Assembly: GCA_026826555.1 (NCBI GenBank)
Contig: JAKSZT010054568.1
Location: 8,399,318 to 8,463,317 of the forward strand
Origin: Tolypeutes matacus
Taxonomy: Eukaryota > Chordata > Mammalia > Cingulata > Chlamyphoridae
Direction: 5' to 3'
DNA: 64,000 bases
Part shown: positions 23,226 to 34,559 of the stretch, piece by piece
Position numbering within the stretch: the first letter of the stretch is position 1
Layout: the number at the start of each line of letters is the position of its first letter
The notes under the pieces: model-generated
The model's input: the letters and a program-made list of their open reading frames with translations, nothing else
Told to the model about the DNA's origin: nothing
Databases searched by the model: none
Made by a program: the position numbers and the translations under genes

Positions 23226-23604
23226 ACTTCTTTAAAACGTTAATAAACTTAAGTATTTTGAAAATAAACAAAACAAAAAATGTGAGTACTCCTTGCCAGT
23301 ACCTCCAGCTGGCATTTTAGGAAGTGGTTCCCATATAATACAGAAGGAGCTGTTGACTTGACATTGAGTTGGCATAAGCAATCCAGGGACATTGTTACTG
23401 CATTTGTGCTATGAGTCCTTACAAACAAATGTTCTGAATCAAACACCCATGTTCAACATAAAGAATTTATCAACTTAAAACGGTTTCACATGCACTCAGT
23501 GCAGGAGCTAGCCTTTCAGCTCTTCTTCCTGATTACGAATTCATTTAACTTCTCGCTTTTAATTAAAAGCCCTTTGGTTGAGGACAGTAAATACTACTTC
23601 TTTA
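23226..23604. other. AT-rich single-copy DNA
   Basis: No repeat or exon recognised. Confidence 0.35.
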
Positions 23605-23860
23605 TTAAAAACTAGCAATAATACTAATCATCATTATTGAGAGTCAATTAAATGCCAGGGTTGTGCCAGGCATTTAGTATACATTATGTCTAGGCCTCCC
23701 AACAAGTTTGAGATAGGTTATAATTTACATTTAACAAGGAGAAGACTGAGGCTCAGAAAGATTATTTGCCTAAAGCCACATAGTCATTAAGTGGTGGAGT
23801 CACAATTCAAAACTGGTTCTGATATATACAGTCCAGTACTCTTTCCATTTTCTCATGTTT
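23605..23860 (-). mobile_element. MIR SINE, reverse orientation
   Basis: Near full-length: 'aatgccagggttgtgccagg', 'gcatttagtatacattatgt', 'gaagactgaggctcagaaag', 'ttgcctaaagccacatagtc' and 'attaagtggtggagtcacaa' follow the reverse MIR order. Confidence 0.85.
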
Positions 23861-24424
23861 CCGTTGTCTGCACTGTAGATTACTTTATTTAGAACTTCCA
23901 TTTGGTAGCCTAAGGAACGAAGACCCCCTCCCCTGCCCCCTGCCCTGGAAAATGAAAGTGACTTGCTCCAGTTCCTGTGAACAAGAAGCAGACTCAGATC
24001 TGCATCAGGTTAACTTCTTCAGTATGTTTTTGTTTTTGTTTTAAATGATGTGGCCTCTGCAACAGAATATTGTTCTCTGCATACTGATATGATGTCATAT
24101 TTTGATTTTTTTCTATTATTTTTAATTAACATGTAGTTAAAAATATCTACAACATGGTGCATTTGTCTGAATTTGAGATAATTTTCAAGTTACAGATTTC
24201 CTTCCTTTTCGTGTAGGAAATCGTACAGAACCAAAGTCTCGTCGACAGGGACAGTCAGTGCCATTAGTTCTTAGTCACTTTGGCACAAACGTGGGCAAAT
24301 TTCCATCCAAAAACAAAATGGGAGTGCTCTCTAGAAAGCACTAGGCAAAGCACTCCAAGGAGTTTCCTCAAGCTTTTGGCCTATTATTTAGTTGCATCTT
24401 TTTTTTTTTTTTTAAGAAAGGAAG
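23861..24424. other. Single-copy DNA
   Basis: AT-rich with a purine-rich part near 23,915-24,000. Nothing recognised. Confidence 0.35.
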
Positions 24425-24535
24425 TGAACAAACACTCCTTGAAGGTCTTGTACGTGCCAGACACCATTCTAAGTGCTTTAACCCGACATTAAGGCATTAC
24501 TCTTCACAATTAATCTCAGAGGAATACTTTTCAGT
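24425..24535 (-). mobile_element. MIR fragment, reverse orientation
   Basis: 'gtgccagacaccattctaag', 'tgctttaacccgacattaag' and 'acaattaatctcagaggaat' match the 5' part of a reversed MIR. Confidence 0.6.
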
Positions 24536-24839
24536 CTTCAAAATTTATTTTTTGTCCAGCGTTATTGGGTTCTTATCTACACACGCGACTTCCTCTCTAG
24601 TGAGAAAGAGTCATGCCACAGAAAACAGCCTTCTGCTATTTGCCAGTCTTGATGTATAGACTGCATTTGGATCCTAATTCAAACGAACCATAAAAATATT
24701 AATGAGATTTGAATACTGACTGGATATTTGATGATATTTAGGTGTTTATTTTGGTGTGATAATAGTATTGTGTTTATGTTTTTAAGAATCCTTGTAGATA
24801 CATGTTTAAATATTTAAAGATGAAATTATATAATATCTT
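24536..24839. other. AT-rich single-copy DNA
   Basis: No confident repeat or exon. Confidence 0.35.
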
Positions 24840-24985
24840 ATTTGTTTCAAATTAATTCATTGGAGGGGAGAAAAGTAAAACAAAAGAGACCTTAATAATG
24901 AGCAATGGGTACATGGGGTCTCATTACAATGTTGTCTCCAAATGTGTACACTTTTCATAATAAAAAGTAACAAACACACACAAAA
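24840..24985 (+). mobile_element. L1 3'-end fragment
   Basis: 'caatgggtacatggggtctc', 'attacaatgttgtctccaaa' and 'acttttcataataaaaagta' match an old L1 3' terminus that ends in a short A-rich stretch. Confidence 0.6.
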
Positions 24986-24994
24986 AGCCGGAAA

Positions 24995-25215
24995 AGATTG
25001 GAAGAGAGAGTCTGGGCTTGAATGACAGCTTTATCACTTAGTAGTGACCTCGGGCAATTTACTCTCCTCTCCCAGACCCAGTTTTCGCAGTCATAAAATG
25101 AAGCTTACACACCTATCTTGCAGAGCTCTAATGGGGAACGAACGAGATGGCATGTGTAAATACGAAACACAGCACCCTGTCCATGCTAAATGCTTTAAAG
25201 AATAGGTAGCTCATA
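24995..25215 (+). mobile_element. MIR SINE
   Basis: 'agagagtctgggcttgaatg', 'tagtgacctcgggcaattta', 'agttttcgcagtcataaaat', 'gaagcttacacacctatctt', 'gcagagctctaatggggaac' and 'ccatgctaaatgctttaaag' follow the plus MIR order over nearly its whole length. Confidence 0.8.
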
Positions 25216-26119
25216 TTATGAAAAGGTGAAAATGGTCTCTGCTCTCACCGCTTACTTGGTGATCCTGGCCTAGAGAAATCTCCCAACGGCCACATGCAAT
25301 TACATTTGGGCTAACAGCAAAAGATGAATGATCTAAATTGTCTGTGTACCTGGTCTTCTGAGCACCTCTTTGGAAGAGTGCCAAACTTTTCCAGCTTCTC
25401 TTGGACCAGACCACCATCCTCTGGCACTCCAGTTCACACTGGTTTCTTCTTTCTCAGAGCCACACTGCCTCGCCCTCTTGTTTCGAGAGCAAATCAAACG
25501 CCATCTTCCTAGTTTCTTGTGTAGCCAGTTTATTGAATGGGCTTGGCTCTATAGCTTCATTCTCTCATCACTGCCACACATATTTTACTCTATGATATCT
25601 CCTTTTTCTGTCCCGGGATGGCATTTTGGGCTGCTTTGTATCTTTACAGGTCACTTTCAGGTATTAGAAAAGTGGTTGATACTAGGTATTAAAAAGCTCA
25701 GTCCAATCTAAATTTCTGTTCCATATCCAATTCCGTCTCACATTCCTCAGCTCAACCTTGATCTAAGATTCCACAATCTAGGAGTGAGGTGGGATCATGC
25801 TATTTTCTTTTTTCCTCCTTGCTTCTCTCCTCCATTGCTTGCTCTGCTGTTTCTAGAAGGGGGCAAAAGAAGGGGATATAGGAAACAGGCAAAGCCTCAC
25901 CTGGCTGTGCCGTGTCACCTGCCATCAGCTCTCTTTATGACACCCAAATGCTGTTTCTCATTCTCCCACGTGTCTGTGGACTCTAACAACCCAGCGCTGG
26001 GGATTTCCACACCACCCACCCAATTTATGACGGGGGCAATGCACAGCAGAGTTGCTACTTCTCCTATGCCACTGCCCCCCAGGGGTACACCTCTCTAAAG
26101 GGGATTTAGAAATTTATCA
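25216..26119. other. Single-copy DNA, no gene recognised
   Basis: Open frames of 104-113 codons on the plus strand (25,370-25,711; 25,784-26,098) show no domain. They could be chance in pyrimidine-rich DNA. Confidence 0.4.
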
Positions 26120-26340
26120 GGCATGCTCTCCTCTCCAGGAACTTCCAGTCTTACAGGAGAGCTGGCATGTACACGGGTGATCAACATGAGTCCAGATGTG
26201 ACAAGAGGACTAAAAGATTACTTTTGCTCAGGGAGACTAGGGAAGGGTTCTCGAGAAGAATCAGATTTAGGCAATCAGAGCACATGAGAAATGACTTCCT
26301 TTGTCCCTGTTGGCCTGCACCCAGCAGGCACAGAGTATTG
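26120..26340 (+). mobile_element. Possible ancient SINE/LINE fragment
   Basis: 'aacttccagtcttacaggag' then 'gtgatcaacatgagtccaga' and 'gggaagggttctcgagaaga' resemble an old mammalian interspersed repeat ('ggagcttacagtctagtggg...gggaaggcttcctggaggag'). Strongly diverged; family not assigned. Confidence 0.35.
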
Positions 26341-29224
26341 TTCAAGGAGACTTCCCTTCGGAGGCACGTGCATTGGGCTCTCTTTATTCCTCCCACCAAT
26401 TCCAGTGCCCTTGCATTGTCTGGGTCGTACACACATGCTCACTCCAGGAATGCAAGCCCCAGTTACCCCGCGGGCTTCTCTTCACCGCAGCAGGATGAAA
26501 CTCCTTTGGAAATCCTCCCTGCTCCAGCGGACATGTGTGCATGACCATGGTTGCTTTCCTTTCCCGTGGGCTCACGTTTCACAGCCACTACGTGACAAAT
26601 TAACTCTGAGAGGTGATATAGATGCATCTCAAACATTACATAACTCATGTTTCCCCTGAAGAGTTATTTTATTTCAATTTTTTTTTCTTTTCATTTTAAC
26701 TAGGAAACCCTGGTTACAATTATCACATAGATTTGTCATTTTATCCCAGGAGTCGGGCTGGGGAGGGGGCAGGCAGAGGGCAGGGGGCATTTTCCTTGAT
26801 GTAAGAATTTGCACAAGACCAGTACTTTGATTCTTAAATTACCTTTACTTTATCAAGGGTAAACTGAAATTCTGAGGTTGAATGCTAATGACCATAAATT
26901 TCTCACTCTCGAATGGCACCATATAACCTGCAAAGCAGGTCCACAGGTGCACCTCACCCTTACTGTAACCCTTAAGGAGAGAAGGCAGGTAATGTCATGC
27001 TTACCAGCAGGCAAGGAAATTAAAACTCAGCTACACTGAGTACCTCTTCCAGGACTGCACATCTGTAAGGCCTAAAGCACAGCTGTGATGCCTAAGACAC
27101 ACATCTGATGTCTCCTGGGTTTATGTATTTTCCACCCTTTCCCCAATCCTTTGTCTTTCTAAAGAGGTTTTCCCAAATGGTTCTTCATAACTACAATGAA
27201 ATGCCAATAAGTACATTTTAATGTAAGTTCCTCAGGGCACTGTGGGTTTTGCCCCAGGACCAGTCAAAATCAGGAATATCAAAATGTGCTTTGAGGATAT
27301 CCAGGAATGGGATGCGGCAACCACTCTTCCTGAAAAGTTGTTTAAACACTAAATTTTTTTAGGAGAAATACCTATCAATGAGTTACTCGGAACACAAGTT
27401 TGGAAACATGTTTTTTTTTTTAAGACGTAACGTCTAAAAAATCTTTCCCACCAAATTTAACCACTGCTGCCCTCCCACCATTCCATCTAGAACCGGGGGA
27501 CTTTCAAAAGGACTTTCTTTTACGCTGTCTCGGAAGCATTGATCTGTTATAAAGTTAATTGCCCTTAAATATTTTGCTTAAATATATACATTAATCTTAC
27601 AGTACTCTGAACATATGAGTACATCATGTATGTACGTGTTTATCTATAGGGATATCTCCACTCCTCCCCTCGTGCGGCTCTTGGCTGATAAGCACCAGAG
27701 CACATTTCTAAACACTCAGCAGATAAGGGCCCTGATGGTCTAATCTCGAACTGAACATGTCCAGCAAGGGTTGTTGTGTGTGCTACTCTGGTCTCCTTTT
27801 CTGCCATTTATTTGGCGTCATTTGGTGGACATTTACTTGATGGACAAAAGAATTGCAAGTGCTGGTGCTAGGCCTGGAACAAAGGATATCATGCAGGAAG
27901 TTTTACAGGCTCCCAAGCACCTTAGAGGACCAGACAGAGAAAGAAAGGCTGAAGAGCAGAAGACAAAGAGCGGTCGGTAGATGTCCTCCGACACTACTTT
28001 AAAGGAGACCACAAACCCCTGGGTTAGGGAGGACTGTCCATCAACTGTTTGCACGTTGGTCATTAGACCCCGTGAGGACTTCAAGAGGAAGCACGTCGTA
28101 ACTCAACGGGAGAGCTTTTCCGTACAATGCCAAGAGCCCAGGGCCCGGGAGAGAATGTGCTTTCAGCTGGCACCCCTTTTCTAGGACCACGCCCACCATG
28201 CTACCTGCTATTATTGAGCCGCCAGCAGATGGGACAGATACACTTGGGAAGGATGCAGGAGAACACTTAGAGCCCTCCTCTAGGAGAAACGGTGGAATGC
28301 AGGCTGAGGGGCCACGGGGGTCACTTGCCATGGGGTAAGCTCTTCTAGATGCCACATGTGCATTTTTATATTAGGTCTTCAACAGTCCTAATAAGGCACA
28401 TATACCACCCCCCCACACAGGTACAAACAACTAACTAGAACCAATAGTCTAACCCACATCTGAGAGTCCTCCAGCGCTCCTCCCACTGTGCAAAAGAGCC
28501 TCAGAATTTAGGTGAAAATACCATAAACTTCAAAGGGAGAAAAGGGTGCTTCCTTTTAGCCACAACTTAGAAATGCATTTGAAATTTCCTATGAAATAGG
28601 AGAAGGGAATTAGGATATAGGAGAAGGGGCGGGGGGGAAATGACAGGAATTGAAAAGACTATCAGAAGAGCTGAAAATAATAAGTCCATTCTGGATTTGG
28701 TGTGTGTGTGTGTGTAAGTGTCGGGTGTAAGGGGCTGAGAGGTATTTTCTTTATCACAAAAGCTCTGGGAGAAAAGAATGAAAGCCTAGATCACATAAGA
28801 CTCCTCCCGCAGACGCCCATTGAGAGATTAGTCATGAAATGGGTTGGAATAAGAAGGGACGGGAAGGGAGAGTATCAGGATGGAAATCCTTTTTTGGGGA
28901 AGGGATTAAGGGATAGAGTTATCATTGCATAATACTTAAACCAAAAGGCAGGGCTCTTGAAATTTGAGTTTTCTGAAGTTCAGTGACCCAGAGTGTGGGG
29001 GAGGAAGCGACGAAAAGGCCACATTATTTAGGTGCATTGAAAAATAATGACCAGGTAACCTTAAAACGTATACAAAAAGGAAATAACTTTAGAGCATCCT
29101 TCAGTGTCCTATTTTGCTGTGCCCAATTATATGCTGGTATCATATGGTAGGGTGATGGTGGGAGAGAAAAGGTAGACTGGGAGGGGGATCCACTTAAGAA
29201 GGAATGAGAGAGACAGGATGGCTA
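26341..29224. other. Long single-copy stretch, no gene recognised
   Basis: Mixed-composition sequence with scattered weak hints of old repeats (26,930-27,080 looks MIR-like in reverse; 27,830-27,960 resembles the old repeat at 26,120). A short (GT)n lies at 28,699-28,716. The longest open frames (125 codons at 26,167-26,544; 104 codons at 28,041-28,355 minus) overlap others and show no domain. No exon with good splice sites was identified by eye. Confidence 0.4.
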
Positions 29225-29430
29225 TCTCAGCAGAGTCCTCTCTTCTGGAAATCCTCTCCACTAGCATCCACACCACCTTCTTACTTCAGTGAACTGCTGA
29301 AGTGCACTCTTCTGTCTTCCCTATCAGGCATAACTTCCTGAAGGATGGGCTTGCATCTAATTTAGTGATTCCACAGAGACCACACAATGCTTTGCACATT
29401 AACTCAATAAATATTTGTCTTATAAAGTGG
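29225..29430 (+). mobile_element. L2 LINE 3' end
   Basis: 'gaaggatgggcttgcatcta', 'caatgctttgcacattaact' and 'caataaatatttgtcttata' match the L2 terminus. The pyrimidine-rich upstream part fits the body. Confidence 0.6.
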
Positions 29431-29559
29431 ATGAAGCACTGTTAATTTCTCAGGGCTCTTTAATAGCTTCATTCCTTATCTAGAGGCTCCATGAAGATGA
29501 TCTTACTACAATTCAGAGAGCAAAGCGGTTGAGGAGCTGTTAGTTTCTGATAAAGGAAT

Positions 29560-29790
29560 GACAGTGATAATAACTATTATTTATTATATATTTTCAACTA
29601 TGAGGAATTATGTTATTTTCTTTACATATATAATCTCTTTTCTGTTCAAGAATTCTGCAAATTACTCTTTTAGATGGAAACTGAGGCTGAGAGATTAAAC
29701 CACTTACTCAAGGTCATAGGACAAGTAAACCGTAGAACCCGGCATTTTTATCTAGGTCTGTCTGGCTTACAAACTCTTATCTGCATGTCC
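29560..29790 (-). mobile_element. MIR SINE, reverse orientation
   Basis: 'aataactattatttattata', 'ttagatggaaactgaggctg', 'actcaaggtcataggacaag' and 'gtagaacccggcatttttat' follow the reversed MIR order. Confidence 0.75.
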
Positions 29791-29919
29791 TCTCCTAATT
29801 TCCTTTGAGCCAGCTGAAATCCTTTAAGCTGAGGACTTTTCCAATTCACAAACTAAAAGTGAGGAGAGAGTTAAAGGGTGTTTTTTTTTTTTTTAAATAT
29901 CACTTAAAAGAAAAACTGA

Positions 29920-30845
29920 CAATTTTGTACATAGAATTTACATTTATTTCACAATTTCTTTTTGTTTTTCATAAAGTTTCCCATATGAGCAAGAAACATG
30001 AAAGAAATAGGCTGTTTCCACCAAAACCACCAAATACCTTATATACAAATTTCAGAAACACTCGAATGTCTGGAATAAACAAAATTGATAGATTTTTATT
30101 AACTCAGAACTTCAAATGCCAAATAACTCCAAACAGAAACTGCTAATTGAAATTCAGACTTGTACAGCCTTGTGTTACATTAAAAATAAAATATTATATT
30201 AATAGGAATTTCAAGTTTATTGATAATGCTTAATGGGCCTCCACTGGACATTTTACTCATAATTTAAGATTGGATTTCAAGAAATCAGAAATAAACACAT
30301 TAATCACAAATTACTAGAATATCAAACACCAAAGACTCCTGTAGCACTTGACTCCTACTATTTTAACAAACCTTAACTTGTAATAAACATTCTCAAATAT
30401 AAAATCGTAGGAAGAGCAGAGTCTGGTTATTTGCTTTAGAAAAAATTCACCCAGGATTCAAAGCACATTTAGCATGTTAATGATTTGCAAAAAACAACAA
30501 CAACAAAAAAACCTAAAAAAAAAAAAAAAAAAAAAGAAGCCAACAAAACCCACCTCTATTTACATACCACTCTTTCAAAGTTCATAGTCTTTAGAGCCTA
30601 ACAGAGTATAAACAAAATCCAAAGAAAGGATAAAAAACATAATATTTAAAGTGACAGATTTCTATTTTTAGAAAGGTCCTTATATGAGCAAGAATTGAAA
30701 AAAAAAAAGATTCATTCTATGGAACTATAATAATTTTAAGTAAAGTGAACTGACTTGTAAACACTTTGCCTATTACAAGCTATGCTATGTAAAAATGCAA
30801 TCTTTTTCATTTGAAGGCCCTACTTTCTATGAAAAGTTCAGCAAC
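29920..30845 (-). other. AT-rich segment resembling a minus-strand 3' UTR
   Basis: On the minus strand this segment follows the stop of the candidate exon at 30,845-30,952 and contains several AATAAA motifs, notably near 30,095-30,100 and 29,945-29,950. The last is followed by AT-rich sequence, where a poly(A) site would be plausible. An (A)n run with (CAA) repeats sits at 30,489-30,536. No transposon family was recognised, which is unusual for this window. The reading as a 3' UTR is inference; simple AT-rich intergenic DNA is the alternative. Confidence 0.3.
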
Positions 30846-30952
30846 TGCGGTATTGGATACATTGAATTTGAAGGCCATTTGGTGAATGGGAATACTCCAA
30901 GTCTTCATTGTAATTTAGAACAAAAGGAAATTGATTGCTCACCTGAAAATAA
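30845..30952 (-). CDS. Candidate terminal coding exon, unrecognised
   Basis: On the minus strand an acceptor-like 'ttggattattttcag' precedes GTGAGC and an open frame of 35 codons that starts VSNQFPFVLNYNED and ends IQCIQYRSC before a TGA. Its codon use is balanced and unlike the low-complexity frames elsewhere, and an AT-rich 3'-UTR-like segment follows. Phase at the acceptor would be 0. I do not recognise the protein. The frame also runs open upstream of the acceptor, so the splice site is not required by the reading frame. It could be a genuine last exon, a fragment of a retrocopy, or chance. No function is proposed. Confidence 0.22.
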
Positions 30953-31050
30953 TCCAACAAATTGTTGGAAATGCCATGAATTATGTTTTTTTGTGTGTGT
31001 TTGTTTTTTGTTTTTTTTAATAAACCATTGGTTCTAACACAGCAGACCAT

Positions 31051-32354
31051 CTGTTAGGGCTGCAAGAGATAAGGCAGGGGTGAAATGCAGAGAAACCCTA
31101 AGCATCAAGGCAGAGGACCTGCATCGCATGCTTTAAATTGGCTGAAAAGGGTATAGAACATTTCTTTAAAATATTCACAGGCACCTTATTATTAAAATGT
31201 CAAACCTCTGAGGATTCTTCAGTAATTTGCTATTCCATTTCTGTTTCATTCATGAAATAGTTTCCAAAGCACCCCCAAGATCCTACCATTTGTAAATTCT
31301 CAATGAATCAAGCTGGGAGTAACTCAAACTATTTTGATTCACTTAAGAGAGCAGAAGTTATCTTTAGAAACAAACTGTAAATGCGAAATGCAGTTATTGT
31401 GGTCCCTTCACACTATGAACATGCTAAAGCAACTATAGTTTAAAAGCCGACGAAAGCGGACCACACAGCTACCTCAGCCTAGGCTTATATTCCCTCCTTG
31501 ACTTATTAATGGCAACTCCTGTAAATAGATAAAAATAATATATAATTTTTACTTATTAAGAGGCCAAAGGGGGGGATAAGTGGATCATATACATGGATTT
31601 AAAAGCACTCATGAAAGTATTAATATAATATTTTTATATCTCTAATAGAAAATAAATTATTCAATAGTCTTCAGTCTAGCTTCTTTTAGTGACATAAAGA
31701 TAGTTAAATCAATGTAATTGTGCACAGAGTTTAGTAGATGATTTAATTTCTAAGGTTCATGAAATCCATTCTTATTAGAACAAATATATAATTAACAAAT
31801 ACTATAGAATACCTACTGTGATGCTGTACAGAGCTGTGGAAATATGGAAAAAGCCATTAAAATCTTTGCTCTTACAAACTGTCATGCCATTTTATAGATA
31901 TGGCTTTATATTAAATTTTCCCTTAACATAACATATTTTTTTAAGTATTGGTGGGGTGTATTAGGTAATTTTTATGGACCCAAATCCAGTTCATATATTC
32001 TATTAATTTTGTGAACTAAGCACTGGGATAATAGAAAGTTCAATCATGTATTAATTTATTTCTGTGCCATTTGATAATGTAGGAGAATGACTGTGTTTAT
32101 ATGTGCTATGTACATCACTGAGATAGGCATTGCCAATTTCTAAAGAGAGTAATTGAATGTCATATCGTCTATAAAAAGAGCCTTTCTACCTTCCTAAACA
32201 ATTCCCAATCTTAAGCGCATAAAAATCACTCAATACGAAGGAAGAGACCTTGAGAAAATATGGCTCTTATCAATCAGGAATCCATATGTTTGCCATTTGG
32301 TGTTGTGCTGTCATTCGGCCCAGCGAGGTCCTCACCAGGGTGTGGCATCCATGC
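31051..32354. other. AT-rich single-copy DNA left of the gap
   Basis: No recognised repeat or exon. Composition stays AT-rich up to about 32,250 and then becomes balanced just before the gap. Confidence 0.4.
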
Positions 32355-32364
32355 NNNNNNNNNN
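32355..32364. other. Assembly gap (10 N)
   Basis: Exactly ten N characters, a placeholder length and not a measured size. The true sequence between the flanks is unknown, and any frame crossing this site is meaningless. Confidence 0.99.
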
Positions 32365-32441
32365 AAGGGACATCTACCCAAGAACAGACGCTAGTACAGG
32401 TTAGCAACACCAAGGGACATCTACCCAAGAACAGATGCTAG
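32365..32441. repeat. Direct duplication abutting the gap
   Basis: A 30-bp unit starting AAGGGACATCTACCCAAGAA occurs at 32,365-32,394 and 32,412-32,441 with one difference (GACGC versus GATGC), period 47 bp. It starts at the very edge of the gap. It looks like part of a longer tandem array that the assembly could not resolve. Confidence 0.9.
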
Positions 32442-33737
32442 GTGCAGAATCTATCCAGGACAGTCGACAAACCATTTCAGAAAAGGCTTCCCAAGAGGGG
32501 AGATGCTGGATTAACTTAACTGGAGAATGTGTTCCAAACTCACCACTGCTTCCTCAGCTCCCTCAACGACTTCCAGGAGCCTCTAGTGAGTCCTTAAAGA
32601 GGGACAGCCTCAGCCCTGCTCTGGCCTTGCCTCCCCCACCAAGCCCCTCCTCCTGGAAGGCTCCAGCCCCCAGGTAGGAACCCATGACAACTTCCTGAAG
32701 GGACATTTCTGCTGGTTGAGGTTTGCTCTCTGAGTGCCTCTTCCTTCTCCGTCTCTGGAGAAGGAAGAGGAGGGCACAGATTATCTTCCAAATGCCCTCA
32801 GGAAATTTTTACAAAAGCAAGGAAGGGAGAAAATGAGGCAAGAGAGAAATGAAGGGAGAGGAGAAAAAGACAGGAAAAGCAGGAGGGAGGGAAGACAAGC
32901 CGGCAGGCCGGTCGAGGTCCTGCTTTGTGACACCTGTCCAACAAACCCAACCTGGGGCAAAGTGGCGCAAGTTCTTTAAAAACCCTGAACCTTTAAAGGC
33001 TGCGCTGCAGTGCTGCTTCAGGGAAACCAGCCAGGCACCCTCCCTCCAGTTTCCCCACCCCACCCCCTCCTTCTCTGTAGCTGGCTTCATCTGGAGGATT
33101 TCCTTGGAGGATGGAGACAGGCGTCTGGGATTGGGGTTCTGCCTTCTAGGAGCCAGGGAGAGCTGGCGGAGCCCACAGTGTGTTTCCACTGCAGCTTGTC
33201 CCCTCCACCAGGTCCCAACCCTGCAGCTGCAGCAATCTGGGACGAGGCTGGACAGTAGAACAGTGGGGACGACGCCTGCAGTGTCTCTGGAGGCTGGGCT
33301 TGCTGGAGGATTCTGGAGGTTAGGGCAGGGAGGGGATGGAGAAAAGCCCTGGGCGGTCCTCAGAATGGAGCTGCAGGTTCCCTGTGATTTGCCCCTTCGG
33401 TCAAAAACCTCTGAGCATTCCAAAGAAATTCCCTGAGATAGGGAGGAGGCCAGAACGACCAGGCTAAACATCCAATGTGGTAGTGTGTGAGGGGTGAAGG
33501 GCAAGAGGAAAGAGGGAAAGAGACCGTCACAGGAGAAGAGAGGCAGGCGGGGAAGCAGAGGCAGAGGGAAGGCACCCCTGGAAACCATCCTAAAAGATGG
33601 GCTGGAGGAGCAGACATTTTTTTTTTTTTTTGAGAATGCAGCATTGCCACTGAGGATGCTGAAAAGTGCAGAGAGAAGGGAGTACTTCCACTCAACATTA
33701 CTTATTAATTTTTTTCATTCCATAGTCAATTGATTTT
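32442..33737. other. GC-richer single-copy DNA upstream of the CpG island
   Basis: Contains a polypurine tract at about 32,818-32,898 (mostly A/G over some 80 bp) and a T-run at 33,617-33,631. Long open frames (195 codons plus at 32,849-33,436; 259 codons minus at 32,809-33,588) face each other and are explained by purine/pyrimidine asymmetry. No domain is visible. Confidence 0.4.
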
Positions 33738-33830
33738 TCCATGGCTCTGGGCCTCAGTTTCCTCATTTGTAAAACAAAGGGACTGGCCTAGATGCCTTCT
33801 AAGGTCTCTTCCCAATCTGACCCTTTAAAA
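33738..33830 (+). mobile_element. MIR-related SINE fragment
   Basis: 'gggcctcagtttcctcattt', 'gtaaaacaaagggactggcc' and 'tagatgccttctaaggtctc' follow the 3' part of a MIR-related ancient SINE ('cctcagtttcctcatctgtaaaatgggg...ctagatgatctctaaggtcc'). Confidence 0.65.
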
Positions 33831-34559
33831 CAGTGAGCCTACGAGCCAGGGAATCCAAGACCCGACATCTCTGAGATTTAATCCCAGAATCCCCCTTTTC
33901 CTCCACCACAAATTAACCATTACAGGGCAACACATGCACCATTCACGGGACTGATGCCATCTCTCAAGAGGGGACAAGGAGTGTGTCTCCTTGTGGCAAA
34001 TGCCCCGGGGTAAGGAAGGCAGGAACGGAGAAGGCTGTGTGATGTATGCTTTGGGTTTCAAATTTCACCCTTTTAAATAAACTGTAAAGTCCTTTGAGGG
34101 GTTCCAAGCACCTTCACCGACAAAAGGGCCAAAGATCCCTGTAATGACCTGCCTCACTGGGGGGAAATTCCATGCCATCCCATTCCATTTCAGAAATCGG
34201 ACCTGATCTCCGCACGGGCATCCAGCAGCTGTGGTCACACACGGGCCACGCGCCTCTGCCGTCTGCCTGCCTCACGCCACCCTGCCAGGCTGCTTCAGTG
34301 CAGCATTTCCTGGGGTTATTAAACACTCAAAGCTTAATGAGCGTGCACTAAAGAGCCGGGAGAGCAATGCTGCGGGACTCCTCACGCACTCTCCCCAGCC
34401 CCCAACACACGCCGGGGCAGTTTAGACGCGAGTGGGGGTGAAACGCGTTGCCACAAGAGTTTCATTGGGGGCTTGTCTCAAGCTGAAATTCCTGAAATTT
34501 TTCCTTAAATTCCAATAGGTAGAAGTAAAGCTCCCTCTCTCCTCTTGCCTTCCAGTGGG
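33831..34559. other. Single-copy flank of the CpG island
   Basis: Balanced sequence with rising GC content towards the right. No exon or transposon recognised. Confidence 0.35.

Noticed and set aside
32809..33588. Minus-strand open frame of 259 codons and opposing plus-strand frame of 195 codons
   Set aside because: Both overlap the polypurine/polypyrimidine-biased region, which lacks stops by composition. No domain was seen.
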